Positions 8,386 through 16,651 of a stretch of DNA of 64,000 nucleotides are shown here, piece after piece. The stretch is from Spiro-02 sp964465155 (lineage in GTDB: Bacteria; Spirochaetota; Spirochaetia; Sphaerochaetales; Sphaerochaetaceae). The notes under the pieces were generated by a model. That model did no database searches and had not been told where the DNA came from. It saw only the letters and a program-made list of their open reading frames with translations. The translations under genes and the position numbers were made by a program. Position 1 is the first letter of the stretch; each line of letters starts with the position of its first letter. Where the stretch lies: contig CAYXIH010000002.1 of the NCBI GenBank assembly GCA_964465155.1, forward strand, positions 62,001 through 126,000. Direction: 5' to 3'.

Positions 8386-9462
8386 ATGGACAAGCAGTCG
8401 TATGTGGATTTGATCTGTCGGCTCAGCGATGCAAACGGGATATCTGGATTTGAGGATGATGTGGTGGCCCTCATCAAGGAAGAGGCATCTGGCCTGGGAC
8501 AGGTGCATACCGACAGCATGCTGAACCTCCTCATTGAGCGCAACGGCAACAGTGGCGACAAGCCACGGGTCCTGCTGGACTGCCATACCGACGAGGTGGG
8601 ATTCATGGTCCGTGCCATACGGCCCAACGGTACGCTGGAGTTCATCCAGATCGGTGGCTGGGTCCCCAGCAACATACCTGCCCATACCGTGCGTGTGATC
8701 AACCGCGACAACCAAGTGGTGCAGGGGCTCGTCGGAAGCAAGCCGCCCCATTTCATGACCGAGCAGGAGAAGAACAAGCCGCTGGATATCGCCGACATGT
8801 ACATCGACATCGGTGCCCGCAGCGCCCAGGAGGCCATGCAGGTATTCAAGGTGGGCATTGGTTCCCCTGTCGTCCCCGATGTCTCCTGTTCCTATGATGA
8901 CAGCCATGATTTCTTCTTGGGCAAGGCGTTTGACAACCGCCTTGGCTGTGCCGCTGTCCTTGCTGTGCTGCGGGAGCTGGATGGCCAGCAGCTGCCGGTG
9001 GACTTGGTGGGAGGGTGTGCCTCACAGGAGGAGGTCGGCATCCGGGGTGCCATGCTGACTGCACGCGTGGTTGACCCAGACGTTGCCATTGTGTTCGAGG
9101 GGTCTCCGGCCGACGACACCTGCCTGCCTGAGTATGCCGCCCAGACGTGCATGTACGGCGGACCGATGCTGCGCCATATCGACTCGAGGATGATCACCAA
9201 CCCACGGTTCCTCCGCTATGCGCTGGATGTCGCCAGCCAGCATGGCATTGCCGTGCAGGAGGCGGTGCGCACCGGCGGTGGCACCAACGGCGGGTCCATA
9301 CATACGGCAAATGCAGGGGTCCCGACGATAGTCATCGGATTGCCGGTGCGGTATGCGCACACCCACTATGGAATGGCATCATATGCAGATTTCCAGGGAG
9401 CAGTTGCCTTGGCGATGGAGATCGTGAAGGGGCTGGATGCAGGGGTTGTAGCTGGGTTCTGA
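8386..9462 (+). CDS. M42 family metallopeptidase (glutamyl aminopeptidase-like)
   Basis: 358 aa, the family length. Metal ligands are visible in order: the His of CHTDEVG, the Asp of AFDNRLG, the Glu pair of SQEEVG, EGSPADD, and the final His of HTHYG. These enzymes are tetrahedral dodecameric aminopeptidases with two metal ions and act on short peptides in the cytoplasm. The start is ATG 8386, 8 nt after GGGAGGG; a GTG 3 bp upstream is possible. It follows the pseudouridine synthase by 39 bp and is probably co-transcribed. An endoglucanase annotation seen for some relatives is not supported by these motifs. Confidence 0.9.
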   Translation: MDKQSYVDLICRLSDANGISGFEDDVVALIKEEASGLGQVHTDSMLNLLIERNGNSGDKPRVLLDCHTDEVGFMVRAIRPNGTLEFIQIGGWVPSNIPAHTVRVINRDNQVVQGLVGSKPPHFMTEQEKNKPLDIADMYIDIGARSAQEAMQVFKVGIGSPVVPDVSCSYDDSHDFFLGKAFDNRLGCAAVLAVLRELDGQQLPVDLVGGCASQEEVGIRGAMLTARVVDPDVAIVFEGSPADDTCLPEYAAQTCMYGGPMLRHIDSRMITNPRFLRYALDVASQHGIAVQEAVRTGGGTNGGSIHTANAGVPTIVIGLPVRYAHTHYGMASYADFQGAVALAMEIVKGLDAGVVAGF

Positions 9463-9467
9463 CAAAT

Positions 9468-9499
9468 CAAGCCAACCGTTGGCGACAGCGGTTGGCTTG
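9468..9499. terminator. Strong hairpin between the M42 gene and tRNA-Arg
   Basis: A perfect 11-bp stem (CAAGCCAACCG/CGGTTGGCTTG) with a 10-nt loop. It lies 5 nt after the M42 stop and 3 nt beyond the 3' end of the reverse-strand tRNA. The reverse-strand exit (ATTTGTC) is the more T-rich, so it probably ends tRNA transcription and may also serve the M42 gene. Confidence 0.75.
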
Positions 9500-9502
9500 T
9501 AC

Positions 9503-9576
9503 TGAAGCTAGTGCGATTCGAACGCGCGACCTTCTCCTCCGGAGGGAGACGCTCTATCCAGCTGAGCTATAGCTCC
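9503..9576 (-). tRNA. tRNA-Arg (CCG)
   Basis: Read on the reverse strand it folds as a cloverleaf of 74 nt without encoded CCA. The acceptor is GGAGCTA/TAGCTTC (one G-T pair), with D-arm GCTC-AGCTGGATA-GAGC, anticodon stem TCTCC/GGAGA closing loop CTCCGGA, anticodon CCG, 5-nt variable loop and TTCGAAT T-loop. The T-stem GCGCG/CGCAC contains one C-A mismatch. It reads the arginine codon CGG. Confidence 0.92.
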
Positions 9577-9875
9577 AACTTGGTATCCCAAGGGGATAGC
9601 AAGTGGATGTTACCCGTTTTGGGCGCATGTGTAAAGAGCGGTCTCGGAGAAAAGAGATTGGGTGCATGGCGGTGGCCTACCTGTGGGAATTTCCTTGGCA
9701 TCCTGGTCATCCTGTCGGGAAAGAACGTCACGTTTCCTCGATGATGAACTAAAATCCTGCAATACCTAGAACATATGACAAACGTTAAAATTTTGTTAAG
9801 TTTATTCAATTTATGTATATACTTTTTATCATCTCATGATGCATTGTGAGGAATATAAATTTCACAGCCTATCCA
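9577..9875. other. Gene-free stretch upstream of tRNA-Arg and the exported protein
   Basis: About 300 bp, becoming very AT-rich after 9740. It must hold the tRNA promoter on the reverse strand, but I could not pick a convincing one. No ORF with a credible start, no IS end and no long repeat were seen. Confidence 0.5.
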
Positions 9876-9905
9876 TTGACAGATGTTGAGTGTTGTTATT
9901 ATACT
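9876..9905 (+). promoter_or_regulatory. Sigma-70-type promoter for the exported protein
   Basis: TTGACA and TATACT with an 18-bp spacer, about 45 nt before the ATG at 9950. The short GTGG-GTAA-CCAC dyad at 9918-9929 falls in the predicted leader. Confidence 0.7.
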
Positions 9906-9949
9906 TCCATTACCCGAGTGGGTAACCACAGGGTTGGAGGATATTGGGT

Positions 9950-10516
9950 ATGTGTGGAAAGAGAAATGGAACTAGGAGTGCATGGGCAAGCGCCTTGTTG
10001 CTCTTGGTGTGCGTGTCCATGCTCTCTGCTGCCGACGTGTCTGGTCCTGATTCCATCAAGATCAGAGCGCTCATGCCCTTGGCGGATTCGTTCGTGGTCC
10101 AGCCAGACACTGGTTCCCAGAATATTGATTTGGTGGCTTCCAAGGGTCAGAGCATCCGGGTAGGCACCTATATGCTGACATCCAACCGGACGACCACCAG
10201 CTATACCTTGGGTGTTTCACCTGGGGACAGTACCTCAAAAGGATTCACATTCGTTCCTGAGGGAGCCGTTGCCAATTCTGCCAAGCAGTCGCTTGAGTAT
10301 CAGCTGACGGTCCTCCCGACCACCGAGCGTGCAGTAAGCATCAATCGTGCCAGCGGAAGTGCCTCCAAGTCATTGGGGATCCTCAACAGCGGCGAGACCC
10401 ATGGCCTGGTCTATGAGATTGGTGAGATCTTCGCGGACATCCCTGACTTCGATTCCTCGAGCATCGAGACTGGATGGTATGTTTCGGACATCAAGTTCAA
10501 GGTTTCGGTCAACTAA
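9950..10516 (+). CDS. Hypothetical exported protein, beta-rich
   Basis: 188 aa. A signal peptide is clear: a basic start (MCGKRNGTR), a hydrophobic core (ASALLLLVCVSML) and a cleavage region SAADV near residue 28. The mature part is rich in Ser, Thr, Val and Gly and has alternating beta-strand patterns ending in YVSDIKFKVSVN, like small adhesin or fimbria-type domains, but I do not recognise the family. ATG 9950 follows GGAGG by 9 nt; the in-frame TTG at 9944 is too close to that site. It has its own promoter and terminator and is therefore a single-gene unit. Function unknown. Confidence 0.75.
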   Translation: MCGKRNGTRSAWASALLLLVCVSMLSAADVSGPDSIKIRALMPLADSFVVQPDTGSQNIDLVASKGQSIRVGTYMLTSNRTTTSYTLGVSPGDSTSKGFTFVPEGAVANSAKQSLEYQLTVLPTTERAVSINRASGSASKSLGILNSGETHGLVYEIGEIFADIPDFDSSSIETGWYVSDIKFKVSVN

Positions 10517-10537
10517 CCGTACAATCATTTATAAAAT

Positions 10538-10579
10538 GGCATGTGTTCTTTGCAATACAAAGGAATACATGCCTTTTTT
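10538..10579 (+). terminator. Intrinsic terminator
   Basis: GGCATGT pairs with ACATGCC, extended by imperfect pairing of GTTCTTTG with CAAAGGAAT around a short loop, and is followed by seven Ts. It ends the exported-protein unit. Confidence 0.9.
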
Positions 10580-10624
10580 TATCGGGTTTCGGGAGCGAAC
10601 TTCATGAAGATAACACGTGTACAT

Positions 10625-10654
10625 TTGACGTGCACGTATCCGATGGTGTAGACT
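10625..10654 (+). promoter_or_regulatory. Promoter for the nucleotidyltransferase gene
   Basis: TTGACG and TAGACT with an 18-bp spacer. The -10 ends 47 nt before the ATG at 10702. Confidence 0.6.
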
Positions 10655-10701
10655 TTGGACAACGGGATATCCCGATGAAGCAACGTAAAGGAGCAGAAGA
10701 A

Positions 10702-11610
10702 ATGAAACCTGTATTGTTGGTGCTTGCAGCAGGAATGGGAAGCCGCTATGGTGGCGTCAAACAGATCGACGCCGTGGGTATGCATGGCGAGACACTGTTG
10801 GACTTCGGGGTATATGATGCCCAGAAGAGTGGATATGGGAAGGTTGTATTCATTATCCGCAAGGATATTGAGAAGGATTTCCGCGAACGTCTGTTCGACC
10901 GCATAGCCCGCAACATGGATGCAGAGTATGTCTTCCAGTCGCTCGATTCCCTTCTGACTCCCGAGCAGGTTGCCCTCTCCGCTGGCCGGACCAAGCCCTG
11001 GGGTACCGTACAGGCTGTCCTGTGTGCCCGTGATGCAGTCAAGGATCCCTTCACCGTCATCAATGCAGACGACTACTATGGCCGTGATGCATTCAAGACC
11101 ATGGGGACTTATCTCTCAGGCGTCAGCGCCGACAGCACCGAGCATGCAATGGTCGGGTATGTGCTGGAGAACACCATGAGCCGCAGTGGTTCTGTCTCAC
11201 GTGCAGTCTGCACGGTCAAGGACGACTACCTGGTGAACATGGTTGAGAACACCAAGATTGAATATGTAGGGGACTCCATTATCAGCCATATCGATGGCAA
11301 GGATGTCACCATGACGGGAAAGGAATGGGTCTCGATGAACTTCTTTGGGTTCACGCCAGCCGCGTTCCCCGCATTCGATTCCTACTTCGGGGACTTCCTC
11401 AAGGACAATATCACAGCACCCAAGACCGAGTGTTTCCTCCCCAATGGTGCAAGCGAGATCGTTACTTCCGGACAGGGGAAGATCAAGTTCTTCACCACCA
11501 ACGAGAAGTGGTTTGGCATGACCTACAGCGAAGACCGCGAGCAGGTTCGCCAGTGCCTTGCCCAGAAGATTGCAGAAGGATATTATCCCGAGAAGCTCTG
11601 GACGAAATAA
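10702..11610 (+). CDS. NTP_transferase family sugar-phosphate nucleotidyltransferase
   Basis: 302 aa. The N-terminus carries the nucleotide-binding signature LVLAAGMGSRYGGVKQ (5-20), in which the lysine contacts the triphosphate, and a later NADDYYG provides the metal-binding Asp pair. Such enzymes join a sugar phosphate to a nucleotide to make NDP-sugars. The frame is open further upstream, but ATG 10702 has AAAGGAG 8 nt before it and starts exactly at the expected motif. It is flanked by its own promoter and terminator. It resembles a subgroup without a characterised substrate, so no sugar is assigned. Confidence 0.85.
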   Translation: MKPVLLVLAAGMGSRYGGVKQIDAVGMHGETLLDFGVYDAQKSGYGKVVFIIRKDIEKDFRERLFDRIARNMDAEYVFQSLDSLLTPEQVALSAGRTKPWGTVQAVLCARDAVKDPFTVINADDYYGRDAFKTMGTYLSGVSADSTEHAMVGYVLENTMSRSGSVSRAVCTVKDDYLVNMVENTKIEYVGDSIISHIDGKDVTMTGKEWVSMNFFGFTPAAFPAFDSYFGDFLKDNITAPKTECFLPNGASEIVTSGQGKIKFFTTNEKWFGMTYSEDREQVRQCLAQKIAEGYYPEKLWTK

Positions 11611-11628
11611 GTCAGGACGTTTCCAAGC

Positions 11629-11665
11629 ACCCCTTCCATTGGTATCATTGGGAGGGGTATTTTTT
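11629..11665 (+). terminator. Intrinsic terminator
   Basis: ACCCCTTCC pairs with GGGAGGGGT (one G-T pair) and is followed by ATTTTTT. The downstream dehydrogenase has its ribosome-binding site directly after it, so some read-through is likely. Confidence 0.85.
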
Positions 11666-11681
11666 GCCCAAGGAGCCAAAC

Positions 11682-12647
11682 ATGTCGGAACACCATGTCG
11701 TCGTGCTTGACGGCTACGCCCTCAACCCGGGGGACCTCTCATGGGATGCGTTGTCCCTATTCGGAACCGTGCAGGTCTATGACCGCACCCCTGCCGACCA
11801 AGTGCAGTCCCGCATTGACGATGCGGACATCGTGCTGACGAACAAGACCAAGCTGGATGCACAGACTATTGGCCTGTGTCGTTCAGTGAGATATATCGGT
11901 GTCTTGGCTACCGGCTACAACGTGGTTGATGTAGCGGCGGCGAGAAAGCAGGGGATCGTCGTGACCAACATCCCAGCCTATGGCACGATGGCGGTGGCTC
12001 AGTTTGCCATTGCATTGCTGCTGGAGCTCTGCAGCCATGTCGCTTGCCACGACGAGGCTGTCCATCAGAAGCGTTGGGAGCAATCTGCAGACTTCTGTTT
12101 CTGGGACAAGCCCTTGGTGGAGCTCTCTGGCAAGACGATGGGAATCATTGGCTTTGGTGCGATTGGCCAGGCGGTAGGCCGCATTGCCGCGGCATTGGGG
12201 ATGGATGTCCTGGCCTATACGCACCACCCAAATCCTGATGTACAGATTCCAGGGTGTAGGTATGCACAGCTGAAGGACGTGTTGGAGCTCAGCGATGTGA
12301 TCAGCCTCCATTGTCCGTTGAACGAGGGGACGCGGGAGATCATCAATGCCGCTACGATCTCACGGATGAAGGATGGCGTGATGATCATCAACAACAGCCG
12401 TGGCCCGCTGATTGACGAACAGGCGTTGGCCGATGCGCTTCGTAGCGGCAAGGTCGGGGCCGCTGCGGTGGACGTCCTCTCCGAGGAGCCCCCTGCATCG
12501 GGCAATCCACTGCTGGATGCCCCCAACTGCATCATCACCCCCCATATCAGCTGGGCAGCCTATGAGAGCAGACGGCGGCTGATGGACATAGCTGTGGAGA
12601 ACATCAGTGCGTATGTACAGGGCTCGGCGGTGAACGTGGTATCCTAG
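11682..12647 (+). CDS. D-2-hydroxyacid dehydrogenase (glycerate dehydrogenase-like)
   Basis: 321 aa. The NAD-binding signature is GFGAIGQ (about 158-164). The catalytic set is complete: Arg in NNSRGPLID, Glu in LSEEPP and His in ITPHISWA. The WA after the His and the overall pattern resemble HprA-type glycerate/hydroxypyruvate dehydrogenases. The start is ATG 11682, 6 nt after AAGGAG; longer in-frame starts would lie inside the previous gene. The stop TAG shares the palindrome CTAG (12644-12647) with the stop of the convergent YitT gene. Confidence 0.88.
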   Translation: MSEHHVVVLDGYALNPGDLSWDALSLFGTVQVYDRTPADQVQSRIDDADIVLTNKTKLDAQTIGLCRSVRYIGVLATGYNVVDVAAARKQGIVVTNIPAYGTMAVAQFAIALLLELCSHVACHDEAVHQKRWEQSADFCFWDKPLVELSGKTMGIIGFGAIGQAVGRIAAALGMDVLAYTHHPNPDVQIPGCRYAQLKDVLELSDVISLHCPLNEGTREIINAATISRMKDGVMIINNSRGPLIDEQALADALRSGKVGAAAVDVLSEEPPASGNPLLDAPNCIITPHISWAAYESRRRLMDIAVENISAYVQGSAVNVVS

Positions 12648-13633
12648 TGGTTCACGTCTGGCCTGCGGTGGTCACCATGGCTCTCGTGCTCATGCTCATG
12701 CTGCAGCTGGGCCTTGGTGATCTGGGTGACATCCACCTGTGAGGCGAGTGCAGCCTTTGCCATGGGGGTGAATCCTTCACCCATGACCTGGTAGGTCTCC
12801 AATACGATCATGAATGCCTTGTCGTCCAGGTCATGGACGATATTGGTGAGCCGGGCAATCTTTTGGTTCGGCACTACCGTCATGATCATGGTGCGTTCGG
12901 TTCCCGTGTACATCCCTGTCCCGTGGATCAGCGTACCCCCATGGCCCAGCTCGGTGATGATTCCGTTGCTGATCTCCTGTGGCTTGGTGCTGATGATATA
13001 CACAGTCTTTGCATATTTGGTTCCCATGGAGAGGACCACCTTGTCGATCACCACGCCTGTGATGTAGACGGTGATCAGAGCATAGAGTGCGCTCTCAATG
13101 CCGAATACGAATGCGGATGCCACGATGATCAGGGCATCTATGAGGAACAGCGAGTTGCCCAGGGTCAGGCGGGTATAGCGGGCAAGGATCTGGGCAATGA
13201 TGTCCGTCCCACCGGTGTTGGATCCGCTTTTCATGACCAACCCGATCCCTGCCCCCATGGCAACTCCCCCAAATAGGGCGGAAAGGAGCACGTTCAGCGG
13301 CTGGGCGTAGTTGAGGATGCCGTTGTACCCGAATATCAGGTTCAGCACAGTGGTGAATACCGACAGGCAGATGGTCCCCACCAGCGACTTCACTCCATAT
13401 TGGGCCCCGAAGATCTTCATGCCAATGAGGAACAAGGGGACGCTGAGGATGAAGATCATGGAACCGGGGTCCCAGCCAAAGAGGTGGTAGAGGATGATGG
13501 CAATGCCGCTCACCCCACCACTTGCAATCTTCGCAGGGTTGGTGAAGATAGCGATGCCAAATGCGGTGAGGAATGACCCCACCACGATATACGTATATTC
13601 CAGTATCTTGTGCCGCTTGATTTCCATGAGCAT
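12644..13633 (-). CDS. YitT family membrane protein with DUF2179 domain
   Basis: About 329 aa. Five or six hydrophobic helices occupy the first 215 residues, with the family motifs NPAKIASGGVSG and KSGSNTGGTDIIAQ. A soluble C-terminal DUF2179-like domain (about 230-300) follows, and the tail is His-rich (HEHEHESHGDH), which may bind metal. The function of YitT proteins is not established. Start uncertain: a GTG at 13663 sits too close to GGAGG, and ATG 13633 or 13627 follow a GC hairpin (GGCGGC/GCCGCC). TATACT ends right before ATG 13633, so a leaderless start at 13627 is also possible. Confidence 0.85.
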   Translation of the reverse strand: MLMEIKRHKILEYTYIVVGSFLTAFGIAIFTNPAKIASGGVSGIAIILYHLFGWDPGSMIFILSVPLFLIGMKIFGAQYGVKSLVGTICLSVFTTVLNLIFGYNGILNYAQPLNVLLSALFGGVAMGAGIGLVMKSGSNTGGTDIIAQILARYTRLTLGNSLFLIDALIIVASAFVFGIESALYALITVYITGVVIDKVVLSMGTKYAKTVYIISTKPQEISNGIITELGHGGTLIHGTGMYTGTERTMIMTVVPNQKIARLTNIVHDLDDKAFMIVLETYQVMGEGFTPMAKAALASQVDVTQITKAQLQHEHEHESHGDHRRPDVNH

Positions 13634-13674
13634 AGTATATGGCGTGGCGGCGGATGCCGCCACCCCTCCGATTG

Positions 13675-14238
13675 TTATTCCTGTGTATTGCCGATGGTGC
13701 TGTACCGGCAGGTGAGGTACTCAAGCTGGCTCGTCTTGTAGAGGTCCAATGCCCTGATGATGTCCTGCTTCCCATCTACCTGCACGTCCTCAAGCAGGGC
13801 TTGGAGACAATTGGAGAGCTGCAGGCGGTCCAGGTGGTAGACCTGGGTCAATACCAAGAGCAACTGGGAGAGGGTCTCCGGAAGTATCCATGCCCCTGCC
13901 AGAATGGCACGCAGTGCATCCTCGTACTGGTCAAGGTCATCGATGAGCATGTACCGTAGGAGTGAACGGCTGTCCATGAGTGTCGGATCCATGTCCACGG
14001 GCCGAGGGGCGATGTATGACAGCTCCTTGGCCCTGCGTTCATCCGATGCAAAGTGGCGCAGCACACCAGCAGCCTTCCTGCGGCCAGGCTGCTGTGCCTT
14101 GCGCCGGAGTACCAGCTTGTTGGGCTCGCTGCTTGAGACGAGCAGCACCTCGTCGATATCGGCTCCCATCTTCTGAAGGAGCGCCTTGGGCAACCGAATC
14201 CCTTGTGAATTTCCCCATGCCTTGATCTCTAATTCCAT
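13675..14238 (-). CDS. MazE/AbrB-type DNA-binding domain fused to a degenerate PIN domain
   Basis: 187 aa. Residues 1-47 are a swapped-hairpin AbrB/MazE domain (MELEIKAWGNSQGIRLPKAL). After a basic linker (48-80), residues 86-180 follow the layout of VapC-type PIN toxins: LMDSRSLLRYMLIDD, then a helical stretch, ILPETLSQLLLVL, then LQALLEDVQV and ALDLYKTSQLEY. The first PIN acid is present (D89), but the usual Glu is Q125 and the late Asp pair is missing (EYLTCRY). The nuclease is therefore probably dead, leaving an antitoxin-like regulator. ATG 14238 is 7 nt after GAGG. It sits 68 bp downstream of the LOG gene. Confidence 0.7.
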   Translation of the reverse strand: MELEIKAWGNSQGIRLPKALLQKMGADIDEVLLVSSSEPNKLVLRRKAQQPGRRKAAGVLRHFASDERRAKELSYIAPRPVDMDPTLMDSRSLLRYMLIDDLDQYEDALRAILAGAWILPETLSQLLLVLTQVYHLDRLQLSNCLQALLEDVQVDGKQDIIRALDLYKTSQLEYLTCRYSTIGNTQE

Positions 14239-14306
14239 GTTCATGCCTCGTATATACAATATCGACATGCACAGGCCAGGAGTACAGGGGAATCTGCAGG
14301 GGAGGG

Positions 14307-14885
14307 CTATACAATCTTGTTGGGCAAGGAAACTTCTTGGGTCAGCATCCGTTGGACCAAACGCTCTGGGTCATCGTCGACCAGCAGTGAGTCCAGTACG
14401 ACTGGTCTGATGAACCCAGCGCTCCCTGCATGGCTGAGGAACTGCAGTAAGCCGTCGTAGAAGCCGTTGGGGTTGAATATGGCGACGGGCTTGGAATGGT
14501 AGCGCAGCTGTTGCCAGGTGTAGATCTCCAATATCTCCTCATAGGTGCCAATTCCCCCGGGAAGGGCTACGAATCCATCTGCCAGGGCATACATCTTCTC
14601 CTTGCGCCTGTGCATGTCGGGTACAACTATCAGGTCGTCGTGGACTGTCGCGTTGCAGATCTTGGGAGTGTGCAGCAAAGATGGGATGACACCGGTGACG
14701 GGGAGGCCTGCACCATGGACAGTCTGTGCGACTGCTCCCATGAGGCCAAGGTTGCCACCTCCGTAGACCAGCCCGATCTTGCGGTCGATCATAGCCTGTG
14801 CAAACTGGCGTGCGCATTCCATATATATTGGATCATTGCCTTCCGATGAGCCGCAGAATACTGCAAAGCGGGGTGAACTCTTCAT
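14307..14885 (-). CDS. LOG family (TIGR00730) nucleotide phosphoribohydrolase
   Basis: 192 aa Rossmann-like protein. It has the family motif PGGIGTYEE (109-117) and the preceding RKEKM (about 94-98), the two halves of the active site of lonely-guy proteins. LOG enzymes release the base from a nucleoside 5'-monophosphate, classically a cytokinin nucleotide; in most bacteria the real substrate is AMP-like or unknown. The start has an AGGAGG ribosome-binding site. It is the first gene of a reverse-strand pair with the MazE/PIN fusion. Confidence 0.92.
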   Translation of the reverse strand: MKSSPRFAVFCGSSEGNDPIYMECARQFAQAMIDRKIGLVYGGGNLGLMGAVAQTVHGAGLPVTGVIPSLLHTPKICNATVHDDLIVVPDMHRRKEKMYALADGFVALPGGIGTYEEILEIYTWQQLRYHSKPVAIFNPNGFYDGLLQFLSHAGSAGFIRPVVLDSLLVDDDPERLVQRMLTQEVSLPNKIV

Positions 14886-14992
14886 TCCGTTGCCTCCTGA
14901 TTGTGATTCACAGTAGCAGAAGGCACCTATTCATGGGAAGAGCGAACATTTTGTAATTTTGCCCTATTTTCTGTCACACGATCGCAATCCGT

Positions 14993-15020
14993 TTGTTGTC
15001 AGGTCAGAATGTGGTATAGT
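14993..15020 (+). promoter_or_regulatory. Promoter for the outer-membrane protein gene
   Basis: TTGTTG and TATAGT with a 16-bp spacer. The -10 ends about 68 nt before the ATG at 15089. Confidence 0.5.
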
Positions 15021-15088
15021 ACATTCAGATTGAATGCAAGTTATAGTCAAGAACACAATGCAAGAAGCAATTGCGTAGGAGTAACAAT

Positions 15089-16216
15089 ATGAAAAAGAGC
15101 AATGGTATGAAGCGTATCATCCTGATGATCATGGGCCTGATGATCATCCCCGCGATGCTGTTCGCGGTACCGGTAGTCATCACATGGGAATGGATGTTGG
15201 ACGATCCTGCAGTCACCTCCTTCAGATATCAGATGGATGGTCAGGACGAAGCTAGCTGGACAGTCGTCGGACCTGAGGTAACAAGCTATACCGTTGAAGG
15301 TGTGGATGGCTCGGTTGGCCACTCCCTGTACCTGCAGCAGTCCTATGACGGCAAGAATTGGAGCGCAAGCGCCATTTCTGTCGTGGAACCATTGCCGACT
15401 GTTGTCGATCCTGCCACAGATGTCCAGGTTGAGCCAGAACCGGCTACCCCCGAGGCAACTGCCGAACCCGAACCTGTTGTAGCCGAGACTCCTGTTGCTG
15501 AAGCAGTGGCTGCTCCCGTTGCCGAGCCTGTAAGCGAACCCGTTGCTGAACCTATCACTGAACCTGTCGCTGAGCCTGTGGCGGAACCAGTTGCACAAGC
15601 AGCTGTTGCTCCTGTGGTAGCCCCCATCGAGGTGCCCGTCGTGGCGGCAAAGCCGACCTACAATGCCTTCAACATGGGTCTGGACATCTCCTTGGGTGTC
15701 GGATTTGGATTGGATAAATGGAATGTCGCACCTGTTCCTTCGACAGCAGGCGCTTCCTCATGGATCATCCCCCAGTTTGCACTTGGCCTGAAGTTCAACA
15801 ACATTGCACCCTTTGGCACCCATGCCGGACTGGGTGTGCGCGTAGATCTCGGGTACCAGATGCTGAGCACGGCAGGTTGGGGTTCGTTCTTCAAGGATGT
15901 GTTCAAGGGTCAGTTTGGTACTGCCTTTGATGCAACTGTCCATGTAGCGACACTGTCGGTGCTCCCGATGGTCAACATTGCCTTCAATGAAAAGGCTGGC
16001 ATGGCTATCGAAGCTGGATTGGATACCTACTATTCATTCCCGGCAATGACCAACCACACCAACAAGTTCGGATTCAATTGGGGCATTGCAGCAGGCATGC
16101 AGTTCGACTTCATGCTCACCGACTCGTTCTCCATGGGGTTCAATACCCGTTACCACTGGATCCCGGAATACCGCCAGTACGTGGATGCAAAGCTGGTGCT
16201 TGGTTTCCATTTCTAG
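15089..16216 (+). CDS. Outer-membrane beta-barrel protein with FnIII-like domain and Ala/Glu/Pro/Val linker
   Basis: 375 aa. A signal peptide (about 1-25, ending AMLFA) is followed by a fibronectin-III-like domain (VPVVITWEW... DGKNW, about 26-95). A long low-complexity linker of V-A-E-P-V and related repeats (about 100-185) leads to a C-terminal beta barrel that starts at YNAFNMGLDISLGVGFG and ends in LGFHF, with the terminal Phe used for outer-membrane insertion. ATG 15089 has AGGAG 7 nt upstream. The design suggests a surface or periplasm-spanning structural protein. No enzymatic motif is seen. Confidence 0.8.
   Translation: MKKSNGMKRIILMIMGLMIIPAMLFAVPVVITWEWMLDDPAVTSFRYQMDGQDEASWTVVGPEVTSYTVEGVDGSVGHSLYLQQSYDGKNWSASAISVVEPLPTVVDPATDVQVEPEPATPEATAEPEPVVAETPVAEAVAAPVAEPVSEPVAEPITEPVAEPVAEPVAQAAVAPVVAPIEVPVVAAKPTYNAFNMGLDISLGVGFGLDKWNVAPVPSTAGASSWIIPQFALGLKFNNIAPFGTHAGLGVRVDLGYQMLSTAGWGSFFKDVFKGQFGTAFDATVHVATLSVLPMVNIAFNEKAGMAIEAGLDTYYSFPAMTNHTNKFGFNWGIAAGMQFDFMLTDSFSMGFNTRYHWIPEYRQYVDAKLVLGFHF
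15480..15640 (+). repeat. Degenerate VAEPV-type coding repeat
   Basis: The DNA repeats units like GTTGCTGAACCTGT and GTCGCTGAGCCTGT with wobble-base changes, encoding repeats of V-A/S-E-P-V/I. It is the flexible linker of the outer-membrane protein and is a likely site of length variation between strains. Confidence 0.8.
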
Positions 16217-16239
16217 GATTCTACAAGCTTAACAATGTA

Positions 16240-16596
16240 GGGGCTGTCGCAAAAGTCGAAAGGCTGAAGCGGCAGCTCTTTTTATTTATCTTCTTGCTAC
16301 ACAAGTAAATAAAAATAAAATGAGGTTGCAAAGCAACCTCAAGTGTGCTATAATTCGTTTAGCTACAAACAATTAGGAGCACATATGAATAGTACAGCTT
16401 TCTATGAGAATGGTCAACTCTTCCTCAACCTTTCAATCCCCCTCGAGCTTGATTTCCAAGACCCAGTCCAGGCGCAACATGCCCTTTACTGGTCTCTGGA
16501 CTACAGCTGCTTCTCAAGGCAGAAGAAGGTCCGCGGCAGGCCCAATGCCATCTCTACCAGGCAGATGATGTTCATCCTCGCCTACGCAAGTCATTT
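16240..16596 (+). mobile_element. Truncated IS1182-like insertion sequence (left end)
   Basis: The terminal sequence GGGGCTGTCGCAAAAGT is typical of IS1182-family inverted repeats. It is followed by a hairpin GAGGTTGC-AAA-GCAACCTC (16322-16340) and the first ~70 codons of a transposase. Homology to a transposase seems to stop near 16596. I found no matching right inverted repeat downstream, so only the left end remains. Confidence 0.7.
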
Positions 16597-16651
16597 GATT
16601 TGTGGGGATGGCCATAGACAAACATATTGCTGTCCGATATTCTTTCCTTAG
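16385..16651 (+). pseudogene. IS1182-family transposase, N-terminal fragment
   Basis: ATG 16385 follows AGGAG. About 70 residues are transposase-like: the FYENGQLFLNLSIPLELDF start, then DYSCFSR and GRPNAISTRQMMFILAYA. After that the frame continues into unrelated sequence (HLICGDGHRQTYCC) and stops at 16651. A full-length enzyme would be over 400 aa, so this is a broken copy. Confidence 0.75.

Noticed and set aside
7333..8907. A 524-codon open frame on the - strand
   Set aside because: Shadow of the RluA and M42 genes; no domain, no ribosome-binding site.
9944..9949. TTG start for the exported protein
   Set aside because: It is only 3 nt from GGAGG; ATG 9950 is at a normal distance.
15480..15640. 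Possible CRISPR-like repeat
   Set aside because: The repeats are in frame within a coding sequence, are degenerate at wobble positions and have no spacers.
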